From: Halorhabdus sp. BNX81
GTDB taxonomy: Archaea > Halobacteriota > Halobacteria > Halobacteriales > Haloarculaceae
NCBI RefSeq assembly: GCF_029229925.1
Contig: NZ_CP107254.1
Coordinates: 620,001 to 684,000 of the forward strand
Direction: 5' to 3'
Length of the DNA stretch: 64,000 bases
This document shows, piece after piece, positions 33,492 to 43,293 of this stretch (the stretch's first letter is position 1; the number at the start of each line of letters is the position of its first letter). A model generated the notes under the pieces. It did no database searches. It was not told the DNA's origin and saw nothing but the letters and a program-made list of their open reading frames with translations. Made by a program: the position numbers and the translations under genes.

Positions 33492-35180
33492 ATGGACTGG
33501 CAGTTGACGCTCGGTGCCGCGCCGTTGTTCGCTGCGACGCTGGTTGCCACAGCTGTCGCTGTCGCCGTCTACAGGAACCGCCACGCGCCGGGAGCGCGCG
33601 CACTTGCCGTGATCGCCGTGTTCGCCGGGTGGTGGTCGCTGTCGGCCGGTCTCGAACTCCTCTCGACGGACCCGCTCACGAGCGTCGTCCTGACGAAAGC
33701 GTCCTACTTCGGGATCGTCATCGTCCCTGTCGCCTGGGTAGTGTTCGTCCTTGCGTACACAGGCCGGTGGGCCTGGCTTTCGCGTCGCCGGATCGCCCTG
33801 CTCAGTGTCGTCCCCACGATCACCGTCGTGGCGGCGATCACGAACGATCCCGCCGGTATCCACTCTCTCTTCTGGCGCGATCTCGCGATTGTCACGGACG
33901 CCACGGGAGCGATCCCGGAATCACGATACGGCCCGCTGTTCTGGATTCACGCTGCGTACTCCTACTTGTTGCTTGCTATCGGGTCGTACTTGCTGATCGA
34001 ACTCGTCGTCACCGCGGATCTGCTCTACCGGGCACAGGCGAGCGTCCTGTTGATGGCTGTCCTCGCGCCGTGGGGTGCGAACGTACTGTACCTCTCCAAC
34101 CTGATCCGGACGCCGTACGATCCGACGATCCTCGGGATCGTTCTGACCTGTTGTCTCCTGCTGGTGACAGTGTATCGTCACCGCTTTCTCGAAATCGGCC
34201 CGGCAGCGAGATACCTCGCTCGAACCGAACTGATCGAGACGCTCGACGACCCGGTTGTCGTGATCGACAGCGAGCGTCACGTCATCGAATTGAACCCCAC
34301 GGCGGTGGATGTGTTTGGCGTCGAACGCACGGACGCGATCGGTGGTGATCTGGCCGCTGTCAGCTCGAAACTGTGTGACTGGCTCGACAGCGACCGCGTC
34401 GAGGAAACGATCGTCTACGAAGTCGGGAACGTCGACCGGTACTACGATGTCCAAGCTACCCCACTGCCCCAGGGAACCAGCACGGACTCGGGGGCGCTGC
34501 TCGCGCTGCGGGACGTGACCGCCCGCCAGCACAACCGCCAGCAGGTCAGTGTGCTCAACCGACTGCTCCGACATAACCTCTCGAACGCCGTTACGACGAT
34601 CCACGGAAACGCTGAGTACGCCGCCGCCAGAGCCGACGACGACGAGGTCCGCGACCGAATCCGGGTCATCAGGGACAACGCCGCCGCGATGATGGACAAA
34701 CAGGAGAAACTCGATCGGATTCTCCGAACGTTCGAACGCGAACGGTACACGTGTACGTCTCTTGACACCCTGTTGGGGGAGGTCGTCACAGACGTCCAAA
34801 CGGCACATCCAGCCGCCCGGATAACCGTCGACCTCCCCGACGCAACACTTTCGTTCGACGGCAAGGAACGACTCCGGTTCGCCCTGAAGGAACTGCTGAC
34901 GAACGCGATCGAGCACACCCCGGGTGACGCCCCGACGGTGAGCGTCACCGCGACCGTTGTCGAGGACCAGGTCCAAATCACGGTCCGGGACCAGGGTCCG
35001 GGCATCCCGGATCACGAACTCGAACCGATCACCGATGGGCAGGAGACCCAGCTATCACACGGCAGCGGCGTCGGACTCTGGCTCGTCTCCTGGATCGTCC
35101 ACTCACTCGATGGTGCTGTCGACTTCGAAACCGGCGAGGACGGGACGACGGTCACGTTGACTGTGCCCGGTCGTGAGTGA
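33492..35180 (+). CDS. 7TM sensor histidine kinase with PAS domain
   Basis: A 562-residue sensor. Residues 1-225 form seven membrane helices of the histidine-kinase N-terminal 7TM type. A PAS domain follows (ELIETLDDPVVVIDSERHV, about 238-350). The phosphoacceptor His361 is in NRLLRHNLSNAVTTIHGNAE, and the ATPase domain has the N box KELLTNAIEHTP, G1 DQGPGIPDHE and G2 GSGVGLWLV. There is no receiver domain and no adjacent response regulator, the usual situation in haloarchaea. The signal is unknown. Confidence 0.88.
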   Translation: MDWQLTLGAAPLFAATLVATAVAVAVYRNRHAPGARALAVIAVFAGWWSLSAGLELLSTDPLTSVVLTKASYFGIVIVPVAWVVFVLAYTGRWAWLSRRRIALLSVVPTITVVAAITNDPAGIHSLFWRDLAIVTDATGAIPESRYGPLFWIHAAYSYLLLAIGSYLLIELVVTADLLYRAQASVLLMAVLAPWGANVLYLSNLIRTPYDPTILGIVLTCCLLLVTVYRHRFLEIGPAARYLARTELIETLDDPVVVIDSERHVIELNPTAVDVFGVERTDAIGGDLAAVSSKLCDWLDSDRVEETIVYEVGNVDRYYDVQATPLPQGTSTDSGALLALRDVTARQHNRQQVSVLNRLLRHNLSNAVTTIHGNAEYAAARADDDEVRDRIRVIRDNAAAMMDKQEKLDRILRTFERERYTCTSLDTLLGEVVTDVQTAHPAARITVDLPDATLSFDGKERLRFALKELLTNAIEHTPGDAPTVSVTATVVEDQVQITVRDQGPGIPDHELEPITDGQETQLSHGSGVGLWLVSWIVHSLDGAVDFETGEDGTTVTLTVPGRE

Positions 35181-35196
35181 TCGCACGGACGGTGGG

Positions 35197-36357
35197 TCAG
35201 TCGCCGTCCCCGAAACCCACCGCGTCGGCATCTTCCCGTACCCGACGCGTTGCGTCGTCGATGTCGAATTCCCGGACTAGCTCGCCGTCTCGAAGCAGTG
35301 GCTCGAACAACGATTCGGCGTCGGTCGGTCCCGGCCGGCCGGCGAGGCCGACCTCGTGGCCCCCATCGGGCGTCCGATAGACGGCCTTCTTCCCCGAGAG
35401 CTTGCCCCGCTTGGCGACCGGCTCGCCGTCGATCGTGACGATGTCCAGCGCGAAATCCTTCGGATCTGCGTTGGAGACGTACCCGCCGACGCCGAACCCG
35501 TCGGCAACGTCTCGGAGTGCTCGAAGGGTTGTGGGATCGAGCCCGCCGCTGAGGAAGATGCCAACGTCGTCGTGTCCGCGGGCGTCGAGCTCCCACCGGA
35601 CTTCCTGGACGATCCGCCGGAAGTCCCCGCGGCGTGAACTCGTGGTGTCCAGCCGGATGCTGTCGAGGTCGGGAACGGCTTCGACGGCCCGGATCGCCTC
35701 CTCGACTTCGTCGCTGTAGGTGTCACACAGCGCGACCCGCGGGACGTCGGGGCCAACAGCTTCGTCGAAGGCCCGCCAGGCGTCCTCCTGGTTGCCCCGG
35801 CCAAAGCAGATCACCAGCGCGTGGGGCATCGTCCCGCCGGCCTCGTAGTCGATGACTTCGCCGGCGGCGACGTTGGAGATACCGTCGAGCCCCCCGAGTA
35901 GTGCGCTGCGTTCGACCATCGCGCCCAGCGACGGGTGGACGTGCCGGGACCCGAAGCTCAACACTGTCGAGTCGGGAGCGGCCCGGCGAGCACGGAGTGC
36001 GTGTGTCGCGATCCCGGTGGGGTGGGAGAGAAACCCAAGCAGTGACGTTTCCAGGCGAGCGAACTCCCGATACCGGCCTTCGATCCGCATTACCGGCCCG
36101 TGATCGAACAGTTGCCCTTCAGGAAGCGCGTCGACGTCGATGGGGTGTCCTTCCAGCAGGTGGGCGGCGTCTTTCAGCCCGGCGAGGACGGCAAACTCGC
36201 CGGTCGGGAACTGGTCGGCCGAGACCTCCGCGACGACCGACGGATTCTTCCCGGCGTGTTCGAGCGCTTCCATCGTCCGATCGAAGTAGGCGTCGGTCGC
36301 CCGTCCCGCACTGATCGCCTCGGGGCCGACGATGTCGAACGGCGTCTTCTCGGTCAT
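35197..36357 (-). CDS. Nicotinate phosphoribosyltransferase
   Basis: A 386-residue enzyme of the archaeal nicotinate phosphoribosyltransferase type: VVAEVSADQFPTGEFAVLAG near the N-terminus, LLGFLSHPTGIATHALRAR, FGSRHVHPSLGAMVERSALLGGLDGISN and the barrel segment GIFLSGGLDPTTLRAL. It makes nicotinate mononucleotide in NAD salvage. It converges with the kinase gene. A nicotinamidase-like gene lies at 42191, so both salvage steps may be encoded in this region. Confidence 0.88.
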   Translation of the reverse strand: MTEKTPFDIVGPEAISAGRATDAYFDRTMEALEHAGKNPSVVAEVSADQFPTGEFAVLAGLKDAAHLLEGHPIDVDALPEGQLFDHGPVMRIEGRYREFARLETSLLGFLSHPTGIATHALRARRAAPDSTVLSFGSRHVHPSLGAMVERSALLGGLDGISNVAAGEVIDYEAGGTMPHALVICFGRGNQEDAWRAFDEAVGPDVPRVALCDTYSDEVEEAIRAVEAVPDLDSIRLDTTSSRRGDFRRIVQEVRWELDARGHDDVGIFLSGGLDPTTLRALRDVADGFGVGGYVSNADPKDFALDIVTIDGEPVAKRGKLSGKKAVYRTPDGGHEVGLAGRPGPTDAESLFEPLLRDGELVREFDIDDATRRVREDADAVGFGDGD

Positions 36358-36417
36358 CCTGCCCGTCGATTCTCGTCGCGTACAAAAAACCTCCCGGGTC
36401 GCCGCGTCGCGCTCGTG

Positions 36418-38160
36418 TTACCGCCGGCGGAGTGCCAGCAGTGCGACGGCGAGAAGACCGATCAGCGCACCCGTGGCGACGAATCCGGGGCCGTTCGTCG
36501 TCGTCGTGTCGGTTGGCTCGTCGGTGTCCGTCACCCCATCGGTGGTCTCGTCGTCCGTCGCCGTCTCGTCGGTAGACTCCGTGGTCTCGGTCTCGCTGTC
36601 GCCTGTGGCCGTCCCGTCGTCGGTCGCCGTTTCCGTCGGCTCTTGGACGTCCGGCGCCATCGCGTGCACTGCTGAGAGTTCCCCGACACTCGGCGCGTTG
36701 ACGATCGTGAACGTGTCGCCGTCCCGATTCAGGTAGAACGCGTCGTTGAACTCCTGGTCGTCGGGAATATGGTAGACGTTCTCGTGACCGTCGACGGATT
36801 CAGCGCCGTGGAACGCAAGGAGTTGCTCGTAGCCCTCCTGGAACTGTCCGGCGTCCGCCGGCGAGTCCCAGAGCATCTTGTAGACGTAGCCAGTCTCGTT
36901 GGTCGCACTCGACTCGTCGGTCACGTATGGCATGAGTTTGTCGCCGTCCCAGCCCGCCGTGTAGGTGTGATTGTAGTCGTACGGGTCGAACTCGTCGACG
37001 CCGCCGCCAACCTGGTTGATGTGGCTATTGTAGGGGATGATCCGATTCGAGAGCGATTCGTAGCTCGGATACCAAAGCGCCACAAACAGCCCTGCCTCAC
37101 CGAAGGAGGCGTGGTTGATACTCCCGTTGATCGCAAGCGGCCGCCAGCGGTCGTCGCTGGTGTCCTCGATCGACACCGGTGTCGGCTCGTCCTCGCCGTA
37201 TTTCTCGGGGTGGATCGTCTGCTCGGTCGAGTTTGGTGGGCTCTCGTAGACCGCGTTCACCGCGTCCCAGCCGTCCGATTCGTGGATGTCCCGCACGAAC
37301 GACGGGCCATCACTGTAGGGCTGGAGCGTGATCTGGAGGAGACCGATGTGGATGTCGGCGGTTGACCCGCCCTGTGATCCCTCGGGCATGATACAGTCGC
37401 CTTGCCATTCACCCTCACACCGTTCCTGGTAGAGGTAATCGACGTAGTTGCCGTCGCCTTCGATGATCCCGTCTTTCGCGTTGTGGAGCTCCTGGGTCGA
37501 CTGGTTGAACGACGAGATGTTGAACCGCTGGTCCTGGAGGGCGTGAAACAGCTCCTGGGCGAGGGTGATCTCGTTCATCTTCGGCGTCGACGTGTTCTCC
37601 GAGACAATCTTGATCTCGCCGGCTGACGGGTCGTAGAACCCGCCCACGCTCCCGGCCTGATTCTGCCCTTGGACGCCGATCGCGTCGGTCGACTCGTTGA
37701 CCATCAACAGCGCCTCGTACTTGACGTTCTGGTGGAGACGGGTCGCGGTGGTCACGTTCGCCGTCTGATTTTCGACCCGCTCGCTGAACTGCTCACGGGA
37801 GATCACTTCGACCGGCGGGGCCTCCTCGAACTCCAGGCGACGGATCTCCTCGACGCGTGCCATCCCGCGGGCGACCACCGCGTCGAGTTCAGAGTCGTTC
37901 AGCCCATCGTCGGGCGTGACGGCAATCGATTCGTTGTACCAGTAGCCGTTCTCCCACCCGAGGACGTCCGACTCGGGATCGGGCGGATGCTGGTCGGCGA
38001 GCGTGGCATCGTCCGTCGTCTTCGAGAGGTGCGTGGTGTTCGGAGGGCTGTCCGTCTGGGCGGTGGCGGCTGCGTTCGGGGACCCGGCCGCCGCGGCGAC
38101 TGGCACGCCGGCCAGTGCGACCGCGAGGACCACGGCGATAATCCGTGTTCGGTGGACCAT
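36418..38160 (-). CDS. Hvo_1808-like surface protein with degenerate zinc-protease motif (paralogue 1)
   Basis: A 580-residue secreted protein. It has a signal peptide (about 1-26), the family motif DVLGWENGYWYNES, a protease-like helix AQELFHALQDQ (202-212) and EGDGNYVDYLYQ 28 residues on. A Thr/Asp/Glu-rich spacer leads to a PGF-CTERM tail (GPGFVATGALIGLLAVALLA plus LRRR). In bacterial relatives this block reads HExxH; here the first His is Gln202. It should be anchored on the surface by archaeosortase. Many NxT/S sequons suggest glycosylation. The function is unknown; it is the last of three tandem paralogues. Confidence 0.82.
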   Translation of the reverse strand: MVHRTRIIAVVLAVALAGVPVAAAAGSPNAAATAQTDSPPNTTHLSKTTDDATLADQHPPDPESDVLGWENGYWYNESIAVTPDDGLNDSELDAVVARGMARVEEIRRLEFEEAPPVEVISREQFSERVENQTANVTTATRLHQNVKYEALLMVNESTDAIGVQGQNQAGSVGGFYDPSAGEIKIVSENTSTPKMNEITLAQELFHALQDQRFNISSFNQSTQELHNAKDGIIEGDGNYVDYLYQERCEGEWQGDCIMPEGSQGGSTADIHIGLLQITLQPYSDGPSFVRDIHESDGWDAVNAVYESPPNSTEQTIHPEKYGEDEPTPVSIEDTSDDRWRPLAINGSINHASFGEAGLFVALWYPSYESLSNRIIPYNSHINQVGGGVDEFDPYDYNHTYTAGWDGDKLMPYVTDESSATNETGYVYKMLWDSPADAGQFQEGYEQLLAFHGAESVDGHENVYHIPDDQEFNDAFYLNRDGDTFTIVNAPSVGELSAVHAMAPDVQEPTETATDDGTATGDSETETTESTDETATDDETTDGVTDTDEPTDTTTTNGPGFVATGALIGLLAVALLALRRR

Positions 38161-38251
38161 ACCCCGTCTGGGGGCGAGTCGGTTAAAAATTCTCGGTGCC
38201 GATGGTCGCCTGACCAGCCCCAGGCGGAATTTCCACCCAGCTTGGCTCGTG

Positions 38252-40087
38252 TCAGTCTGGACGGGTAGCCATCGAGATGAGCGCGACGAGCGCGAGGACT
38301 GCCGCCCCGAAGGTAAATCCGGGGCCCGAGGCCGTCGTCGTCTCGGTCGACTGTTCGTCGGTCACGTTCCGGTTCTCGGTGGCTTCCGACTCGTCTCCGG
38401 TCTCGTCACCGCTCTCTGTCGGGGTATCCGGCTCCTCGATTGCTGTCTCAGTATCCGTGGTCGTGTCGTCTGTCGTCTCATCGGATTCTGTCGTCGATTC
38501 GTCCGCTTCTGTCGTCTCGCCTGCGGGCGTCGACTCTTCGGTTTCAGATGTCGTCTCTTCCGCTTCGGGGGCTGCTCCCTCCCGGACGGCCGAAAGTTCC
38601 TCGACGTTCGGTGCGTTGACGATCGTGAACCGATCGCCGGTCCGATTCAGGTAGAAGGCGTCACTGTACCCACTTTCGTTGGGGATCCGATATGTGTCGT
38701 TGCGTCCATCGACGGACTCCGCGCCGTGGACTGTGAGGAGGCGTTCGTATCCTTCCTGGAACTCTTGGGCGTCTTCCGGCGAGTCCCAGACCGTCTTGTA
38801 GACGTAGCCGGTCTCGTTGGTCCCACTTGAGTCGTCGGGTACGTACGGGATCAGTTTGTCACCATCCCAGCCCGCCGTGTACGTGTGGTTGTAGTTGTAC
38901 CGATCGAAGTCCTGGATCTCGCCATCCGGCCCGTAATTCATGTGGTTCCGCAACGGGATGATCGAGACGGCTCCCTGGGTTTGCATCGCCGGGTACCACA
39001 GCGTCACGTACAGCCCGGCCTCGCCGACGGACGCGTAATTTGGGCCACTCTCAACCGAAAGCGGCCGCCACTCCTCGGCACTTCGATCCGGCACAGTGAC
39101 ATTCGCGGGTGTATCCCTGGGGTACTTTTCGGGGTGAATCGTCTGCTCGGTCGAGGCCGGCACTTCGTCGTAGACCGCGTTCACTGCCTCCCAGCCGCCC
39201 TCCTCACGGAGGTCTTGGACGAACGGCGGGCCATCGATATAGGGCTGTAAATATATCTGTAAGAGCCCATAGTGAAAGTCGGGCGTCGAGGTCGATTCTG
39301 CAGTGTTCGGCATGAGACAGCTGCCGGCCCACTCGTTCTGACAGCGCTGCTGGTAGAGCCGGTCGACGTAGTTGCCATCTCCTTCGACGATACCATCCTT
39401 GGCGTTGTGCGCTTCCCGTGTCGTGTGGTTGAATATTGCCTGCCCGAATTGCTGATGCTGGAGCGCGTGATAGAGCTCCTGGGAGAGGGTGATCTCGTTC
39501 ATCTTCGGTGTCGAGGTGTTCTCCGAGACGATCCTGATTTGTTCCGACACGGGGTCGTAGAATCCGCCGATGCTACTGCCCTGATTGTCGGCCTCTACCG
39601 CCACTGCATCAGTCGACTCGTTGACCATCAACAGGGCTTCGTACGTGACGTTCATCCGCAATCGCTGCGCATCGGTCTTCGTCTCCGTACTGTTGTCGAC
39701 AGTCGCTTCGAATTCCTCTCGACCGATGACCTCGACAGGGACGGTCTCCTCGAATTCGAGGCGTCGGATCTGCTCGACGCGGGCCATACTCCGGTTCACA
39801 ACCGCCCCGAGTTCGGACTCGTTCAGCCCGTCCTCGGGCGTGACGGCAATCGTCTCGTTGTACCAGTAGCCGTTCTCCCACCCGAGGACGTCTGCTGCAG
39901 GGTCCGACGGGTGGGTCTCGTTCGGTTCCGTTTCGTTCTCGCTTGCCTGGGGTACGTCGCCGACTGTGAGTGAGTCACTCGTCGTCGGGGTCGGTGCGTC
40001 GGTCGCTGCCGCCGTCGCGACCGTCACCGGCTGGAGGGCCAATGCGATCACTACGACAGCGGCCATGAGTTTGGTGCGGGAAACCAT
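38252..40087 (-). CDS. Hvo_1808-like surface protein with degenerate zinc-protease motif (paralogue 2)
   Basis: A 611-residue protein co-linear with its neighbours: signal peptide, DVLGWENGYWYNET, SQELYHALQHQ (Gln203, His207), EGDGNYVDRLYQQRC and a long Thr/Glu/Asp spacer of about 85 residues. The C-terminal GPGFTFGAAVLALVALISM keeps the PGF motif and helix but ends in ATRPD, without the basic cluster (RRR or RR) of the other two. That may weaken archaeosortase processing. The family function is unknown. Confidence 0.8.
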   Translation of the reverse strand: MVSRTKLMAAVVVIALALQPVTVATAAATDAPTPTTSDSLTVGDVPQASENETEPNETHPSDPAADVLGWENGYWYNETIAVTPEDGLNESELGAVVNRSMARVEQIRRLEFEETVPVEVIGREEFEATVDNSTETKTDAQRLRMNVTYEALLMVNESTDAVAVEADNQGSSIGGFYDPVSEQIRIVSENTSTPKMNEITLSQELYHALQHQQFGQAIFNHTTREAHNAKDGIVEGDGNYVDRLYQQRCQNEWAGSCLMPNTAESTSTPDFHYGLLQIYLQPYIDGPPFVQDLREEGGWEAVNAVYDEVPASTEQTIHPEKYPRDTPANVTVPDRSAEEWRPLSVESGPNYASVGEAGLYVTLWYPAMQTQGAVSIIPLRNHMNYGPDGEIQDFDRYNYNHTYTAGWDGDKLIPYVPDDSSGTNETGYVYKTVWDSPEDAQEFQEGYERLLTVHGAESVDGRNDTYRIPNESGYSDAFYLNRTGDRFTIVNAPNVEELSAVREGAAPEAEETTSETEESTPAGETTEADESTTESDETTDDTTTDTETAIEEPDTPTESGDETGDESEATENRNVTDEQSTETTTASGPGFTFGAAVLALVALISMATRPD

Positions 40088-40262
40088 GCGATCGACGATC
40101 GATCCCCCGTATACTGATAACCAGTTGCTGAACTACAGAATCTGAAGTCGACTCCGTCCCGTGAAAAGCGGGATCAGCCAATCGATCCGCCAGACCGAAC
40201 TTCCAGCCGGCCTGGTGAGGTATTCACCGAACTCGATACTGATAAAATAGTGGTGGCCCGGA

Positions 40263-42047
40263 TCAGCGACGGCGAGAGACGACCAAAACGAACCCGACGA
40301 GCGCGAGGATTGCCGCCCCGAGCGTGAACCCGGGACCGGAGGCTGTCGTCGTTTCGGTCGACTGCCGGTCGGTTCCGTCCTGGCTTTCGGTCGTCGAATC
40401 GTCCGTCTCGGCCGCCGTGTCAATTTCGGCAGTAGAGACGTCTGTCCCGGTCGCTTCGTCAGTGTCCGTCGTCGAATCGTCCGTTTCGGTCGATCCGTCT
40501 GTCTCGGTCGTCTCCTCGATTTCAGGAGCGGACCCCTCCCGGACCGCCGAGAGTTCCTCGACGCTCGGCGCGTTGACGATCGTGAACGTGTCACCGGTCC
40601 GATTCAGGTAGAACGCGTCGTTGAACTCCTGGCTGTCGGGGATCCGGTAGACGTTCTCGTAGCCTTCGACGGAGACCGCGTCGTGGAACTCGAGGAGTTG
40701 CTCGTACCCGTATTGGAACTCCTCGGCGTCGTCCGGCGAGTCCCAGATCGTCTTGTAGACGTAGCCAGTCTCGTTGGTCGCACTCGACTCGTCGGTCACG
40801 TACGGCACGAGTTTGTCGCCGTCCCAGCCGGCCGTGTACCTGTGATCGTAGTTGTATGGATTGAGTTCGCCGGGCCTGTCGTCATTCACGATATTGGTGT
40901 ACGGGATGATATCGATCGCACCGTTGGTCTCGGAGCCCGGATACCACAGCATCATGTACAACCCTGCCTCGCCGAAGGAGGCGTAGTTGACTGTCCCGTT
41001 GATGTCGAGCGGTCGCCACCGGTCGTCGCTACGGTCCTCGATGGACACTGACGTCGGTGCGTCTTTGCCGTACTTCTCCGGGTGGATCGTCTGCTCGGTC
41101 GATGCGGGTGGGTTGTCGTAGATCGCGTTCACCGCGCTCCATCCACCCAACTCCTGGATGTCCCGGACGAACGCCGGACCGTCGCTGTAGGGCTGATACG
41201 TGAGCATCTGGAGGCCGACGTGGGTGTCGACGTCGGCGTTCGATCCGCTTTGTGATCGCTCGGGCATGATGCAGGTTCCGTTCCACTCGTTCTCACACCG
41301 CTTCTGGTAGAGATAATCGACGTAGTTGGCGTCGCCCTCGACGATGCCATGTCTGGCTCTGGTTTCTTCCGTGGTGGTCGGGTTACCTACCGAGGAGAGA
41401 TTGAACTGCTGATCCTGGAGGGCGTGGAACAGTTCCTGTGAGAGGACGATCTCGTCCATCTTCGGCGTCGTGGCGTTCTCGGAGATGATCTTGATCTCTT
41501 CGTCGCCGTAGTATCCGAGCCAGGCGGCCCGGTTCTGCTCCGCATCGCGGATCACATTGGCCGACTCGTTGACCATGAACAACGCCTCAAACATGGTGTT
41601 CGCGCGCAAGCGCCGTGCGGTAGTCGCGTTCGACTGGTTCACGACCTGCTCGCTGTGTTCCTCTCGGGAGATCACTTCGACCGGGATCGTCTCCTCGAAT
41701 TCGAGTTGTCGGACCTGCTCGACGCGGGCCATGCTCCGGGCCACAACCGCGTCGAGTTCCGACTCGTTCAACCCGTCCTCGGGTGTGACGGAAATCGACT
41801 CGTTGTACCAGTAGCCGTTCTCCCACCCGAGGACGTCTTTCTCGGGGTCCGGCGGATGCGTCTCGTTCGTTTCTGTCCCGTTCGTCTCCGTTTCGTCGTG
41901 TGTCGTCTCGGGGACGTCACCGACTGAGAGTGGGTCACTCGCTGTCGGCGTCGATACGTCGGTCGCTGTCGCCGTCGCGATCGTCACGGGCTGGAGGGCC
42001 AGTGCGACGACGACGATAGCCGCCATGATCTTGGTGCGGGAGACCAT
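40263..42047 (-). CDS. Hvo_1808-like surface protein with degenerate zinc-protease motif (paralogue 3)
   Basis: A 594-residue protein, closest in its N-terminus to paralogue 2 (both open MVSRTK...). It has a signal peptide, DVLGWENGYWYNES, SQELFHALQDQ (Gln204, His208), EGDANYVDYLYQKRC, a Thr/Asp/Glu-rich spacer and a full PGF-CTERM tail (GPGFTLGAAILALVGFVLVV plus SRRR). The three genes are separated by 91 and 175 nt and may be transcribed separately. Confidence 0.82.
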   Translation of the reverse strand: MVSRTKIMAAIVVVALALQPVTIATATATDVSTPTASDPLSVGDVPETTHDETETNGTETNETHPPDPEKDVLGWENGYWYNESISVTPEDGLNESELDAVVARSMARVEQVRQLEFEETIPVEVISREEHSEQVVNQSNATTARRLRANTMFEALFMVNESANVIRDAEQNRAAWLGYYGDEEIKIISENATTPKMDEIVLSQELFHALQDQQFNLSSVGNPTTTEETRARHGIVEGDANYVDYLYQKRCENEWNGTCIMPERSQSGSNADVDTHVGLQMLTYQPYSDGPAFVRDIQELGGWSAVNAIYDNPPASTEQTIHPEKYGKDAPTSVSIEDRSDDRWRPLDINGTVNYASFGEAGLYMMLWYPGSETNGAIDIIPYTNIVNDDRPGELNPYNYDHRYTAGWDGDKLVPYVTDESSATNETGYVYKTIWDSPDDAEEFQYGYEQLLEFHDAVSVEGYENVYRIPDSQEFNDAFYLNRTGDTFTIVNAPSVEELSAVREGSAPEIEETTETDGSTETDDSTTDTDEATGTDVSTAEIDTAAETDDSTTESQDGTDRQSTETTTASGPGFTLGAAILALVGFVLVVSRRR

Positions 42048-42190
42048 GCGATCGAACGTCGCACGCCCCCGATATTAAATACAACTGAACAACTACATAC
42101 TCTGAAAGCTAACAGCGAACGCCGAAGACGGACCGTCTGCACGCCGACGCCCGAACGTCTTTTGCCCGGCCAGCCGTAGGCTGGCACGCC

Positions 42191-42763
42191 ATGAAATTCG
42201 ATCCGGACACGACCGCTGTCGTCGTCGTGGACATGCAAAACGGCTTCTGTCATCAGGAGGGGAGTCTCTACGCACCGCCGAGCGAAGACGCGGTCGACCC
42301 CTGCGTCGAACTGGTCGATCGTGCGGGTGAAATGGGCGCGTCGGTCGTCTACACCCGCGACGTTCACACCGACGAGCAGTTCGAAGACGCCCACTACTAC
42401 GACGAGTTCGACCGGTGGGGCGAACACGTCCGCGAGGGGACCTGGGACGCCGAACTCGTCGCGAAGCTCAAATCCCGCGACGCCGATCTGATCGTCGAGA
42501 AACACACCTACGACGCCTTCCACGAGACCCAACTCGACGGGTGGCTCAGGGCCCACGGGATCGACGACCTGCTGATCTGTGGGACGCTGGCGAACGTCTG
42601 CGTCCTCCATACGGCCGCCAGCGCCGGACTCCGGGATTACCGCCCGGTCCTCGTCGAGGACGCCGTGGGCTACCTCGAGGAAGACCATCGAGAGTACGCC
42701 CTAGAGCACGCCGACTGGCTGTTCGGCGAGGTAATGGATCGCGAGTCGGTCGAATTCGCCTGA
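42191..42763 (+). CDS. Nicotinamidase/isochorismatase-family cysteine hydrolase
   Basis: A 190-residue hydrolase. The triad is visible: Asp in VVVDMQNGF, Lys in VEKHTYDAF and Cys in GTLANVCVLHTA. Metal-type residues occur in TRDVHTDEQF and GEHVREG, which favours nicotinamidase activity over isochorismatase. It would convert nicotinamide to nicotinate, the substrate of the phosphoribosyltransferase at 35197. The gene is followed by a GNAT gene overlapping by 1 nt. Confidence 0.83.
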   Translation: MKFDPDTTAVVVVDMQNGFCHQEGSLYAPPSEDAVDPCVELVDRAGEMGASVVYTRDVHTDEQFEDAHYYDEFDRWGEHVREGTWDAELVAKLKSRDADLIVEKHTYDAFHETQLDGWLRAHGIDDLLICGTLANVCVLHTAASAGLRDYRPVLVEDAVGYLEEDHREYALEHADWLFGEVMDRESVEFA

Positions 42764-43242
42764 TGACCGGGCGTTCCAGCGACTCGATCGTCCGGCGATT
42801 CCGGCCCGGCGACGGTCCCGACGTGCAACGGGTCCACCGGGAGGCGCTCCGGGCGGCGGGGACGGATCCCGAAGATGTTCCTGGCAACCAGGATCTCCGG
42901 TGGATCGCGGAGACGTACCTCCGGAGCGGGGAGTTCCTGGTCGTCGAGCGCGACGGCCGGGTCGTCGCCTGCGGCGGCCTCCTCGTCGAGGGCGGGACGG
43001 CCGAACTCATGCGGATCGCCGTCGATCCCGCCCACCAGCGATCGGGCTACGGGACCGCGATCCTCGATGGGCTAGAGGCGGCTGCCGCCGAACGGGGCTG
43101 TGATCGGGTCGTCCTGACGACGGCGGCTCGACAGGCCGCGGCGACGCAGTTCTACGCCGATCGCGGGTACGAGCGACGGGACACCCGCCAGGTTGAGAGC
43201 TACGAATTGATCGTCTTCGAGAAGTTTCTATACGCTGTCTGA
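42763..43242 (+). CDS. GNAT-family N-acetyltransferase
   Basis: A 159-residue acetyltransferase. Motif A is LMRIAVDPAHQRSGYGTAIL, followed by RVVLTTAARQAAATQFYADRGYER, the motif B segment. The ATG at 42763 overlaps the TGA of the preceding hydrolase, so the two are co-translated. The substrate is not predictable. Confidence 0.83.
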   Translation: MTGRSSDSIVRRFRPGDGPDVQRVHREALRAAGTDPEDVPGNQDLRWIAETYLRSGEFLVVERDGRVVACGGLLVEGGTAELMRIAVDPAHQRSGYGTAILDGLEAAAAERGCDRVVLTTAARQAAATQFYADRGYERRDTRQVESYELIVFEKFLYAV

Positions 43243-43293
43243 ACGGTGACGGCCGGGAAGCACGAGCAGGCCAGGCAGACGAGAACCGGGCGA

